DNA of 64,000 nucleotides, from the NCBI RefSeq assembly GCF_042453785.1, contig NC_091663.1:24766501-24830500 (forward strand), given 5' to 3'. Under the pieces are notes generated by a model, which saw only the letters and a program-made list of their open reading frames with translations, did no database searches and had not been told where the DNA came from. Below, in pieces: positions 47,358 through 59,221 of the stretch. The position numbers were made by a program, and so were the translations under genes. Numbering within the stretch: position 1 is the stretch's first letter; each line of letters begins with the position of its first letter. The DNA comes from Malus domestica (Eukaryota > Streptophyta > Magnoliopsida > Rosales > Rosaceae).

Positions 47358-48029
47358 ATGGCTTGCTACAATTTCCTCAAGCTCTCTCTCTCTCTCTCTT
47401 CCTCTTCCTCTTCCTCACCCTCTCCACATTCGCCTGTGGCAGCCACGGCGATGTTGAAAGTGAAACCAACAAGAACAACGACATTCGCAGCCTTTGCACC
47501 AAGCCTCTAATATTCGTAAAGATTCGTGCACGGTTTTTTTTTTTTTGGGGACATTTGCAGCCGGAATGTAGTCCTACTTCTTAAAGTGGAACGAGGGGTT
47601 TCTGGTTCTAGGCTCACAGTTTGCTGGTGGTATTTTTCTGGGAACAGCTCTAATGCACTTTTCTGATTGATTCAAACAAGACTTTCTGTGGTTTCGTATG
47701 TGTATACTAAGCAGGACAGTGACCCTCCAGTTCAATGATTCTGGACCGTCCCTTCTTATCATGCCCGGCATATGGTTTTCTGCCTCCATTTCCAGTCCAA
47801 CTGGTATCGGAGTTGGGCACAACTCAAGGTAGAAGGCGGATTGGATCTCTGCCATTTCGATAGGTCTGGCATTCGGCGTGTTCATATACGTATCCATAAA
47901 CCATCTGCTTTTAAAGGGCGATACAGCTCACATGGCTGTCTCCGTTGACACACCCCATTACAAGTTTCTGGTTGTGTTGTTTGGGATTGTAGTAGTAGTA
48001 TTGGTTGTCACGATCTGGGACACGATATA
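47358..48029 (+). pseudogene. ZIP transporter pseudogene 2 (5' and 3' ends, middle deleted)
   Basis: Begins ATGGCTTGCTACAATTTCC, almost identical to pseudogene 1, and has the signal-peptide, Gly/Asp, KPLIFVKI and [16 protein letters not shown] regions. A poly-T run (47528-47539) and frame changes disrupt TM1. After the MHF.SDSN equivalent (about 47680) it jumps to sequence matching TM6 onward (LDRPFLSCPAYGF at about 47740), so TM3-TM5 with the ZIP signature are gone. The end (YKFLVVLFG...VVTIWDT) is recognisable up to TAA at 48027-48029. It cannot give a functional transporter. No intron remains visible in it, but the deletion spans both intron sites. Confidence 0.87.
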
Positions 48030-48589
48030 ATCGTGCCAAGCAAGGAGCTTGCCGTTTAAGTAGTTAACTGCATTCACCCTGTACTCGATGTCTATTTGAT
48101 TCTATCCTCAATAACGCTTGAAAAATGAATAAAAATAATGCTAAATATTGACAATCCCGTTCACCTTGATTCATAACTAGATTCAGGGACCAAACTGTGT
48201 AATTTAAAAGGTTCCCACAAAAGCACAGATTCAGAATGGAAAAAGTGGCATATATATGCAGTACAGACAATCAATGCAGTCTGTTCTTCAGCTAATCACA
48301 CAAATCATGATTATTAACACCAAAGTGAAACAGTCTATTTGAAAAGCTTCACCGTAAACAAACGGAAAGACATAATTTCAGAAAAGGAGAAACTCCCAAC
48401 TGTTGCGAAACTTCTCCTTCAACACATGTTTTAACTGATTTCAAGCAGGTGGTATTGCTGTTAAGAACTCTATCATCGTATTGTACAAACTGTCTCCTTT
48501 AGCCATTCAAAAAAATGACGCTCCGAATGAGAGATTCTACCTTGTGATATGTTCTTATAAAAATAGTAAGAAATGTTAGAGTATATCAA

Positions 48590-48743
48590 AGGAAAACTAA
48601 TGAAAAGGGCTTGAAAACTTTGAGTTTTAATGATAAGGACAAAATAAAGGGTAAAGTGAATAGTACCATGATTGACTTTTTAGTGTAAAAATATGGTTTT
48701 TCGTTAAAGTGAACAGTACCGGGTGCTTTTCGTTAAAGTTCCC
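48590..48743 (+). mobile_element. Mutator-like MITE, copy 4
   Basis: Same 155-bp family: AGGAAAACTAATGAAAAGGG...GTTAAAGTTCCC. The flanks TATATCAA and TATAATCAA are a probable target duplication with one indel. Confidence 0.85.
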
Positions 48744-49455
48744 TATAATCAATGGTAGATCAATGGTAGATATAGTGCCACTTGTCAACTCAATGTAGGA
48801 GTAGTTAGTTACGATTCTGGTTATGATGTATGGCTTTACTATAAATAACAGTTGTGATGTAATAACTTCTTAGTTAAGCAATAGTAATACAATTTACAGA
48901 AACCTTTCGTTTCTCTCTCCCAGCTCTCTCTTTCTCTCTCTAAATTTCATCATTTCTTGATTAATGGCTGATGCTTAACATAGTATCCATCGCCGGTGTT
49001 GCTCGCGCATCTTCGATCCTCTAATTGCTTCTGCTACGATTTGATCGCAGAGTACTTCGTCTTCTTCTCACAGCGATTCCTGCTATTGGTGCTGTGCTTC
49101 TTCAAAGATTGGTATTTTCTAATTCGATTTCTAGGGTTTCTATGACAGTAATCTTTGATTCTCTCAAAGATTGGTATTTTCTGCACGCAAGGTGTTTGTG
49201 ATATTGTTGCTTGCTTCTGTTATTCTCCAATTGCTATACACAATTATGGTGACTCTTTTTGAACTCCAGATTGTTCAATCTCCCATAACCTCTCTTATTT
49301 CCACTGTTTCTACCTCTGTTCTTGTGAAATTGGATGATTCCAATTACCTAAATTGGCAATTTCAAATATAATTGTTGTTGGAAGGTCATGGTATTATGGG
49401 ATTTGTTGATGGATCTACCCTTTGCCCTGTTCGTTTTATTCAACATTCTACAACT

Positions 49456-51243
49456 TGTGACAACCCGTCCCGGATTTTATAGAACAGAAGGGTGTTTTTG
49501 GTAAATTCCTCTGGAGTGAGCTAGATATTTTTGAAAAGTGTTTTTGGGTCTTAATTTGTGTGCCTGGTAGGGCCACTTCTGTTAGGTTTTGTCCCCCCCC
49601 CCGGCCCAACTCTCCTTCTCCTCTCCCTTACCCGTAACCTCCCTCATCACTCTCTTTCTCTCACCTCTCTCTGTCACTCCCTCATTTCCCTTCTTCAAAC
49701 ACACACAGAAACAACCTTCACACCACCGGCCTCCCCACTCCGAGACACTCACACATAGCCACCACCCCTTGGACCATCCTTTTATCCCTCACCCGTCCCC
49801 CGATCACTCTCCCTCTCTTCCTGGCCTACATTGGAGCACAGTCACTGTGCTGGCATCTCACCGGCGAGTTTTCAATAGTGGAACTAAGGTAAGCCTCCTA
49901 GGATCCCTTTAGATCATGTTTGAGGTTAGTTTAGGGTAGTTTTGAGAACCTTGGTAACGTTTGAATGCAGGAACAACTCGGGGAAGCATTCTCCATATTT
50001 TCTGATGAGTACCCGTGGGTTCGAGACCAATTTCCGGCCAACTTCGACCACCACACATCGTAAAATTGGTATAGATCTTTTCCTTGTTTTTTGGGCTTCA
50101 TTTTGGTATTTTGTTCGACATGTTTTGGTCACGTTTTGGGGTTGATCGGAGCTTGGAAGCATCGTCTTCCTTTTTCCGTCGAAACCAGACTGTTGGGCCA
50201 TGCCAACCCAAAACCCTTTTACCCTGAACTGGCCCAGGTCATTGGGCCATGGGCCTCGGGCCAGACCTTGGCCCTTTAAGTTGAGCCCAACCCAAGTCCT
50301 TAACCCATTAGTCCTAACCCAGGAGCCCAAACCTTTGGGCTGGGCTACCAAACCCACTGAGAAACAAGCCCAAACCTAAAAGAGAAACCAGCCCAAACCC
50401 AAGAGAGATTTGACCCAACCCTTTGACTCGACCCAGTTGGAACATTCAGAGGAATATTGGCTTTTTGTTGACTTTTTCAAAATTTACCCAGGACATTTCT
50501 TAAGGTAATTCGACGTCTTGAATCCGTTTCTAAAGTCTGTTTTTCGAAATTCAATCGTTTGAGTATAACTTTATTAATTGGACCTTTTATGTGCTTAGGT
50601 GCTTTTATTGTGACATTTCCGTCTTCGCTAGTTTACGTGGCTCTTCGACGGTGAAGTATTTGTGAGTGGACCCCTTCTAAAATGAATGCTTTAATAGTAG
50701 AAATGCATACATGAAAAAGTATGCTATTTTGGAATAGCATACTTTATCGAGTTAATGTTCTTTGTAGTATATATGATGGATGACTATATACTATTTATGA
50801 ACATGTTTTTACACTCTTTATAGTATATATGATGGATGACTATATACTATGAAGTGGTTTTGAGATATATTTTGGAAAGATTATATTCAATGTTTTTGTG
50901 CTTATCTAGTGGTCACTGTTCTGCCTATGGGGGATGATACTTATATTGACCTACGAGTTGGGTGTTGTAGGAGCCTACAAGCGATGATACTTATATTGAC
51001 CTACGGGTTGGGTGTTGTAGGAGCCTACGGGCGATTGATACTTGTGAAGGAAGTGTTCTGAAGGAAGAGTTCTATATGCCTTCGAGCAATACTGATACCA
51101 CTAGTTAGCACACTATATATGACATATGTTTTATGAAAGGTTTTATGGCATGCTAGGGTTTTCGGAAAACCTATCACATATTATGCTATTAGTTTTCATA
51201 AAACTTTGGGGGTTAGTACGTTATTGAATAACTATTTCAGCAT

Positions 51244-51316
<73 letters not shown>

Positions 51317-51650
51317 CTTGGTCCACTCATGTTTGTTTTGCCCTTCCTCAGGACTTAGATTTGAGGTGTACAATCCTGGTGTCAGGGCATTTTCGCATCG
51401 GCATCTTCGAGTCCTCTCGGTGTAGGGCCCATTCTTATGCTCATTCAATTTTACATTATTTCTTTTAGTGTTCTAGTTAGTTGTATGCTCTGAACATGTT
51501 CCTTAATTGCATATTCTTCATATTTAAATTTCTATTATTTTATTCATATTCATTGTTCTCATGCATGTTAGAATAGCTTTGTCACTTCCGGGTGACGCCC
51601 AGCACGTGCCTACCTTGGTGTTTGGGAGAATATCATGGTCGGGCGTGTCA
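49456..51650 (+). mobile_element. gypsy solo LTR inserted in copia gag, 2195 bp
   Basis: Begins TGTGACAACCCGTCCCGG and ends GGTCGGGCGTGTCA. Flanks CAACT (49451-49455) and CAACC (51651-51655) are a 5-bp duplication with one change. Removing the element and one flank rejoins the copia gag reading (HSTT then SVDNS). Open frames at 49558-49912 and 49926-50357 are within the LTR. Confidence 0.9.
51243..51315. repeat. long (TA)n microsatellite in the solo LTR
   Basis: About 35 TA units, with one interruption (TACATA near 51257). It lies at the same LTR position as 10268-10298 but is far longer. Confidence 0.95.
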
Positions 51651-52700
51651 CAACCTCTAGTGTTGATAATAGCAATGTGGATTGTTCATTTGTTGTTGAA
51701 AATAAGGAATATATTGTCTAGAAAATGCATGATTGTGCTTTAATGCAGTTGCTTACTGCAACTCTTTCTCCAGTAGCTATTTCCTGTGCTTTTAGCAGTG
51801 TTAGCTCTCAAGATTTGTGGACCAGACTAAAGGAACAATTCTCCACTATTTCTTAGACTAGTATCTTTCAAATGAAGTATAATCTGCAAACAATCAAGAA
51901 AGGGTCTGATAATGTGTCTTAATACTTACAAAAGATTAAAGAAGCTCGAGATTATCTTTCTGCTGCTAGGGAGATGAGGATATTTTGATTCTTGCATTAA
52001 ATGGATTACCTCCCGAGTATAATACATTTCAATGTGTGATTAGGGGCCGTGAGAATGTTATCTCTCTCAAGGAGTTCAGATCCCAACTTCTTGCTGAGGA
52101 ACATATTGTTGAAAATAATGTTCACACTCCACTTTTGTTTGCTATGGTTGCAGATAGTTCCTCAGCTACCAAAGGTTCAACCTCTCAGTTACATACCGAT
52201 TATGGTCAATCTTCTAGTCAATCCAGTTTTTTTCTCATGAGGGAACATACAATTTAATTACAACAAGTAAAAGGGCAGGGGCAAGTTTAATCAAGGAGCA
52301 AAGTTTAACAGATAGTCTTACAATGTGTATCCTAATTCCACCTCAGGAGTTCTTGGATCCCCTCCAATTGCATATAATGGTGACTCTCTGTCAATTGTGC
52401 AACACATATGGTCATTCTGCTTCTTTTTGTGGATCAAGACCTCTATCAAAACATGGCTGTCATATTTGTGGGAAGACTAACCATTCTACTTGGTTTTGCT
52501 TTCATAATGACAAATGGCCGATTTACATTGGTGCTTTTTAGTTTCCTTAATCCACTGCTTCTTATGCACCTTCTTGATATCACTCTCAAGTACCAATGCC
52601 TCATTCTAAATCTCCAAATCACTCTCAATTGCATGCTATGAATACTATGGTCTCTCATCAAACACAAGGCTCTTCTCCACATAATTCTGAAGGAAAAATT

Positions 52701-55700
52701 TGTGAAAACAAGTTCATTTGAGCAACATCTATGTATGCAATTAACAATTAAAGGAGGAATCATGCTTGTATGCACTCAAAAATAAAGCTTTACCCATGAA
52801 ATTCGAGGCCTAGTAGTTGTGGTGAACTAAGACTCAACTCAAATCTTAAAGAAAAAAGTTGAGAAACTTTTATACCTTTGAAGCACTTATTTGCTTAGCA
52901 AAGGATATTCACCCATGTGAGGGCCTTCTTTCCTTAGTCTCCTTGATCCTTGGCTCCATGGATATGGATGGAGGAACTTTGCTTCTTGGCTCCATGACTT
53001 CTTGGATATAAATGAAGGAATGGATTCTCCAAGTTCCCAAGAAAGGGAACCTCTAAGTTTCCATTCCAAGGAGAGCATTGAGAAAGAGATGAGTGACCTA
53101 GGAAGAAATGGATGCTAGTCCATTCTTCCTAGGGTGGCCGGCTAATAGGAGCATATTTATGCGACTTAGTTAGCTTGTTCTTGTGCAATTATGTTGTTAT
53201 TTCTTAGTTAATTTAGTATTTCAAGCCATTTTCGTGTGTTTGTAGGTCTAAAGGGCCAAAGTAGCAAGAAAGTGCATTTTGGAGCTTTTTGGAGTAGTTT
53301 TGGGCTTTGAATGGATAACACATGCTTGGAGCAAGGTGGATGGATGAAATTGAAGACCAAAAGAGGCTAGGATTATGCTGAAGTTATTAATTCAAAGAAA
53401 AGGAAGTTAAAGATGCAATCAAGAAAGAAGGAATGTTAGCCAAAGTTACCTTATTTTGGTCCTAACCTTTCCTAATCCTTCACCACTTAATTTCCAGCTT
53501 CACAGAGGTGTTCTAAACACTTTAGGACACTTAATTACATGTTTCTAGAAGGTCAAACCCAGCTAAAGAGGGATACCGCACATCCTTCCCTTTCCTTTTC
53601 CCTTGCCGTGCAAGGCATCCATTTTTCCTTCCCTTTTTCCTTGTTGCTGCATATCCCATTACCCTTTTCTCTTGGGAATCTGATTTATTACCCTTTTCTT
53701 GGAGGATTTGGAGCATTAAAATCTTTCCAAATTTAATTAAATTAACTTACAAGAATACCTTTCCTTCCCCTATAAAATAAAGCCTTGCCGCACCTATCTA
53801 GGATCCACTCTACTCTTCTCTTCTCCTTAGCCATTCCATCCACCTATCTACCTATCCATCCTCTATCACCCATCACCACAGATTCTCTACACATCCCTAA
53901 ACCTGTCTACATAATCTGCTGTAACCCTTAAACCATCCATTCACCACTCACACCCTTGTGCCACATATTTGCAAGGAATAAGGATTGCTTGGAGTTGTGC
54001 TAGCCATTCAATTTGGATTGCTGGAGCATTCTAGGTGTATTCTACTTTGGTTTTCAATGTTTAATTTCAATTGTTTCTTTTTAATTGCAAGTATGAGGAA
54101 CAATTTCAAAGCCATGAACATATTTGCAATATGAATTGATTACTTCTAATTGTGATTTGATAAGTTGTGAATGCAATTCAATTAACTGTTTACTTCAAAA
54201 CTTATTCTTGTATATTGATTGAGGGTCGACACTTAGTTTGCATGCATGAATTTGATGCTAGGATATAAGGGAGTTTCACCTAATCGTTATGATCTTATAT
54301 TCATGAGTAGTGAAGGTTGCTAGTCACAATCACGTTAATTGAATTCTTGGCAAACGTATCATGCATTCATAGTTACGAATGTCTCGTCAACACTTATGAT
54401 TTTCATAGAACGTAATGATCTCTGATTGTATCTCTATTATGCATTCATGTAGGGGACCTTTGGAGAATGATTTGGGTTGTCGCATGCATTCATCCAATTC
54501 GATGAGTAAAGGAAAATCTGAGGGTTAATTAGTGCATCACGGTTAATCTGGGGTGTTGAGCTTCATAATTTATTGAAAAGCAATTGGAAATCGATTCATG
54601 TACAAGTGTGTCATGTGTGGAGAAGGACCTTCTAGCTATCCCATCATCCATTCAAATCCTCAATTTCGTGCAAATCTGTCTAGTTCTAGTTTTTGTTTTG
54701 TTTTTACTTTATTTTCGTCCAAAACCCAATCCCCCTTTACTTTAGTTTGTCTAATTAGTGAGAATCTATTTTAGTTTGTGTTTTTAAGTGTTTTGATTCA
54801 AGTAAAAGTCAATTTTCGTCCAAAGTCATTCCTAGTGTCTAGTTTAAGTCTATTTGGTTGTTTTAAGCTGTTTTGAGTATTTTAAGTTTGTTTTGAGTCT
54901 TGTGAGTCTTGTTAAGTGTTTTTAAGTTTAGTTTTATGTTTTTGAGTGAGTTTAGATGTTATTAGCAAGCCTTCCTAATCCCCGGTCTAGAACGATCCCT
55001 ACTTGCATCTTTACTACAATTTGACAACAAGAGGGTTTAATTTGTGTGTTAAGTTAATTTTCGCATCACCTGCCTCCTAAAAGAAGAGAGCATTTTTGTA
55101 TTTTTCTCTTTTCTCTCTTGAAAACCCTTTTGAGGGAATGGGTTATAATTTTCTTTCTATAGCCACTTACATTGAGTGGCATAATTGAAATTAAAACCAA
55201 TTCTCCCTTACACTCTCTATGGCCGGCCATGTGGGTTCATTGGGCTTTCATGCCCTTTGTGTTTTCAAGTTGTCATACAACTTGAGTTATTAGACTTGAC
55301 CTTCGAAGCCTATTGGGCCTTGAGGCCCAAAACTAACCCGAGGTCTAAAACGAACTTATTCGTTTGATTAATTAACATATTAATTAATCCTAGCCATAAA
55401 TAATCAAACCATTTAATTATCCTTACTCATCTCCTTTGTTTCTTCAATCTTTACCTTACACGGTGTACGATTCATTAGGTTCCTTTTAGCGAGGCAGTGG
55501 GCGATTAGAACTCTTAAAATAGATTGTGAATTGAAACTTACTTTTCAATTCTTCCTTTAGTGATTATACACCTTTAGGGCTTCCACAAACCATGAGTGAC
55601 ACCAAGTAATATGTCATGGCTACCCAGCTAATCAGAAGAGGTGGATAACCTATTCAGTTTGGGATTACAAAGCAATATGGTCTTTCTCTAATACAATACT

Positions 55701-56470
55701 CTTAACCATATTGTTTGATTTGATAGTTTATTCATGTCTACTATCCAATGTGATTCTCTTACTTACATGATTACCTTGAATATGATTTGGAACGAATTCC
55801 TAAATCTCATTCTTACTCTGGCCAAAGATTCTTAATCATATCATAGAGTATTCTCCCTCAAACAGTTTGAAGGTTAGAGATCCCGTGTTGTGCATTCACT
55901 TACCTCCATGTCTAAGTGGCTTAACCCCAACTATGCCATGGACACCTTTTGACGGAGTGACATTGACATAGTCAAAGATTAAGGACCTAACCATAAGACA
56001 ACTATGATGCCTCAGGTCAAATGACTACTTTGTAGTATCCCAACCATGAGTTTTCATGTGACATGAGTATGAGAACTCCTTGTTGATTGTGTTCAGTGGA
56101 CTCATTCTCTATTGAGTACCTACATGCTTGTCTTAGTGTCAGTCACACTAATGACTTGAGACCAGTCACTCTTTTTAAGAGAAGACATAGCACGTACTGA
56201 TCTTAACGGACTGTCAATGCCCAATTGGCAATCCTATGATCAGGAATATTTAAGATATGTATACGAAAGAGAATGGTCTCATGAATCTAACTTCTTTAGA
56301 TCATATTCTCCCAATTACATATTCCTTGGACTTATCGTTTAAGCATATAACATTTATATGAGACGGCTTTAAACAATAATCTTTGCCCTTTATATTAAAC
56401 TAGATTAGTTTAACATGTGAAATGTTCATAAAGTATCATCATACTATTGGCTTTAGGGCACATTTCCAAC
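52701..56470 (-). mobile_element. copia element 2: 3' LTR (~1.84 kb) interrupted by a solo LTR
   Basis: On the minus strand the LTR begins TGTTGGAAATGTGCCCTAAAG (right edge 56470). The left edge TGTGAAAACAAG (52701) is a best guess based on TG...CA ends. Next to it at 56471-56490 the minus strand reads GCAAGTGGGAGAT, the polypurine tract, so this is the 3' LTR and the element's interior lies to the right. The LTR is split by an Athila-related solo LTR at 53143-55068; sequence on both sides of that insert is continuous. Confidence 0.75.
53143..55068 (+). mobile_element. solo LTR related to the Athila-type LTR, 1926 bp
   Basis: Begins TAATAGGAGCATATTTATGC and ends TTTTCGCATCA. It matches the minus strand of 29592-31289 along its length (for example TTCGTGTGTTTGTAGGTC and GTTTAATTTGTGTG). 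Flanks CCGGC (53138-53142) and CCTGC (55069-55073) are a probable 5-bp duplication with one change. Confidence 0.82.
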
Positions 56471-56489
56471 AATCTCCCACTTGCACTAG

Positions 56490-56760
56490 AGCTAATCAGC
56501 TTGGTCATCAATGATGATACCTTTTCTGAATTCATTTCAAAAATGGCTAAGTAGTAGGCCCAGACAATGGATATCTATATGTTATCCATATAAGCAACCT
56601 TGAGAATAACGATGTCACCATTATACATGATTCTCAATCATGTGGTTCAGTCTCTCATTTGAGTTTGAATCTTGATGAGACCTTGATTCCCTGGCTTGAG
56701 CTATCGCCTCATTAGTGTCGTAGTGTGGGTACACTAGAGACATTTTTTGGTTGGAACCGA
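56490..56760 (-). pseudogene. degenerate copia RNase H end
   Basis: On the minus strand, with frame changes and stops, one reads AQAREPRSHQ, then LNHMIENHV and NGDIVILKVAYMDNI. This is the end of a copia RNase H followed by the usual ...DPLTKPL region. It is broken in several places. Confidence 0.6.
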
Positions 56761-57342
56761 ATGGAGAGTTCATAAATGAACTTTCCAATCCAAACAACAT
56801 TGTTGTAAGCTTCTATATGGCGATATATTTTGCATGCATGATGGAACACACTAAAGTCATTACTTATAACGTTTCCACCCAAATATCTCTTTAGTCATAA
56901 TAAAGAGATATCCAATTATATCTTCATTCATAATGAAGAGACGTCCAATGATAGATACAATATTAGATTCATAATCTAATACATTTACGCCTCCATTGCG
57001 TTACTCTAGTTCTTCCTCATTCTTGAGGACTCTATCCTTTAGTATTTCTTAAATACTTAAGGACTCACTTGACAGTTGCCATGGTTTTGATCCTAGGCTT
57101 GCACTGATATCGTCTTGTACCGTTTTTGGGACAACTCATATCAACGTTTTTCCTACAATATGAAATACATAAATCACCATTCTGCGTATGCATAAAGGAT
57201 TCTATTTACGCATTATGCTTCTTTGGGAGTCAAAAGGGTACACTCTCTTTTAGAAGAGCAATTTCCCAGTCTGATTGAAATTGTACTTTCATTTGAAGTT
57301 TATCATTCGAGAAACTTCCTACATCTATCGTCTATCAATAGG
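56761..57342. other. degenerate copia interior
   Basis: No open frame. A near-palindromic, repetitive patch with TATCTCTTTAGTCATAATAAAGAGATA and ATCTTCATTCATAATGAAGA lies at 56885-56945. Confidence 0.45.
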
Positions 57343-57350
57343 GATTGAGA

Positions 57351-58631
57351 TAGGGGTGGGTTCAAAAAACCGAAAACCGAAAAAAACCGAGAACCATACC
57401 GAACCGAGACCGAAAAAAACGGAACCGAAAAAAAACGGAACCGAAAACTGTCAAACCGAACCGAACCGAATATGGCTGGTTCGGTTTCGGTTTTTGAGGT
57501 TCGGAAACCGAACCGAACCAAACCGAACAGAATATATATTTAATTATTTTTTTTATAATATTTTAATTATAAAAATTAAAAAATCTCTAAAGTTCTGGAG
57601 GCATGTGGGTTTGAACCCGTGCGCTCTAATTGAGAGGTTTCAACGAAACCAACATGGCAACTGGTTTTGTTTTGTTATAGTTGTATAACTAAACTATTTA
57701 TAAAGATATAAATCTATAGCCTTTTGTGCAATTAGAAATCAACAAAACCCTAGCCACTAGTAGTAGCAGCCATACCTTTTCTTTTTTCATTCCCCTCTTC
57801 TCTCTCTCTCGTCCCTGCGCCTCCAAACTCCCTCCTTGTCCATGCTTCCAATTTCTCCATTCTTCTCCATTCTTCTCTCTCCGTTTCTCGATCTTCTCAC
57901 TCCAGGGTAAGATCTCCAATCTCTCTTATTTATTTTGTCGATTTATGGGTTTTTTTAGAGTAAATTCCATGGAGGGAATCTGAAATTTTGGTGTAAATTT
58001 ATGGGTTGTTGTTTTGTTTTGTATTGTAGATTTGTTTGATTTTTGTGTTGTGAGAGTCTCACCCATTTCTTTCCCTTTCTTTTTTTCTCCCTTGATATCA
58101 TTATTTGCTTATCCCCTTTTTTCGCAATTCTTTTCTTCATTTTTGCATACTCCTTTCTCAATTGACCTTTTTTGTTTGTTTTTGATGATTTTTTTTTGTC
58201 AATGTTGATTTTTAAATTCCGTTTGAAGTTCAATTTTTTTCTGGGTAATGTTTCCAATTATTTTTGTAATCTTTATATTTTTCGGTGGATTTTTTATGAC
58301 TAAAGTTTTAATCTTTTCGTTTTGCAGTGGGCACTGAAGTTGGGTGGATGAAATCCTTTTCCTCCTCAGATCACAGGAACAAGAAACAGTTGTTGCATGC
58401 CTCAAATCGTTACTGTTTCGACGAGGGTTAATGGAGAGAAAGGGTAAATTTGCAGCCGAATGCCGAAAAAAAATGTGCTTCAAGCTCCAGATATTAAAAA
58501 AAAAAAACCGAAACCGAACCGAAAAAAATCAAAACCGAAAAAAAATCAGACCGAACCGAACCGAATCGAAATTTCGGTTTGGTTTCGGTTTTAGCAAAAA
58601 ACCGAACCGTTTCAAACCGAACCCAGCCCTA
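57351..58631. mobile_element. hAT-like non-autonomous element, 1281 bp
   Basis: Ends TAGGGGTGGGTTC...GAACCCAGCCCTA, flanked by a perfect 8-bp duplication GATTGAGA (57343-57350 and 58632-58639). Both subterminal regions (57366-57530 and 58506-58620) are dense in ACCGAA/TTCGGT repeats, which are inverted relative to each other. The interior is CT-rich (57775-58200) with no transposase. A GGGTTTGAACCCGTG motif (57610) resembles a tRNA T-arm but no tRNA can be folded. Confidence 0.88.
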
Positions 58632-58639
58632 GATTGAGA

Positions 58640-59216
58640 TAATCCAATTACATCTTGAAATCTATCATTATAGATTTCCATCCCATGTATATAGACTATG
58701 TCTCCCATATACATTCTATCATTATAGAATGTTTAAAGTCATAACTTTAACGAAGAAGAATTCCTTTTATTTCCAAAATTAATATATAATATATATGTTC
58801 AAATTTAGGAATATGATTAACTGCCACTAATCTTTTGTAAACCTAGTAAACAAAAGATTCATTTACATCTTTATGAGAAATCAAACGATTTGATCTTTCT
58901 CTCATAAGACGTTTATAGCTCCCACAAGCTTGCTAAGATTCATGATGGATCGATCTCTACAACTTACATGTCTTGTGATTCCTAGTCTTAGACACATATT
59001 ATCAGGACTATCTTGATAATGGTTTCGGAAACCCATATTATGTCCGAGCATTGAATCACCGTTTAGTTATAGCTAGCAATCTTCGAATTTAACGTCAAAG
59101 ATGGTTTCTTCCAAGTTAACCAATCTCGTTGATTGTAGTCACCTTAAGCTACCAATTAGCTATGAAGGTTTCACTATTTTGGGTCAAATGGTACTATACC
59201 ATTTCCTTGAGTATAT
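58640..59216. other. degenerate interior of copia element 2
   Basis: AT-rich sequence with no open frame. It continues the block left of the hAT-like element. Confidence 0.4.
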
Positions 59217-59221
59217 GTCGT

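Larger units (their letters stand above)
48760..52700 (+). mobile_element. copia element 1: leader and broken gag, split by a solo LTR
   Basis: A TATA-like CTATAAATAAC (48839) and a CT-rich leader look like a copia 5' LTR/leader. Gag homology starts with LVKLDDSNYLNWQFQI (near 49325), is cut at 49455 by a gypsy solo LTR, and resumes at 51656. Parts readable are QDLWTRLKEQFSTIS, LNGLPPEYNTF and two CCHC zinc knuckles (CQLCNTYGHSASFC and CHICGKTNHSTWFC, near 52400-52500). Several in-frame stops make it a pseudogene. Protease, integrase and RT are absent; the sequence runs into a minus-strand copia LTR near 52701. Confidence 0.8.

Noticed and set aside
49558..50357. Pro/Ser/His-rich frames on both strands
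   Set aside because: Inside a gypsy solo LTR in a C-rich tract, with no family features.
57608..57625. GGGTTTGAACCCGTG, considered as part of a tRNA gene
   Set aside because: No acceptor, D or anticodon arm can be drawn around it; it is inside a hAT-like element.
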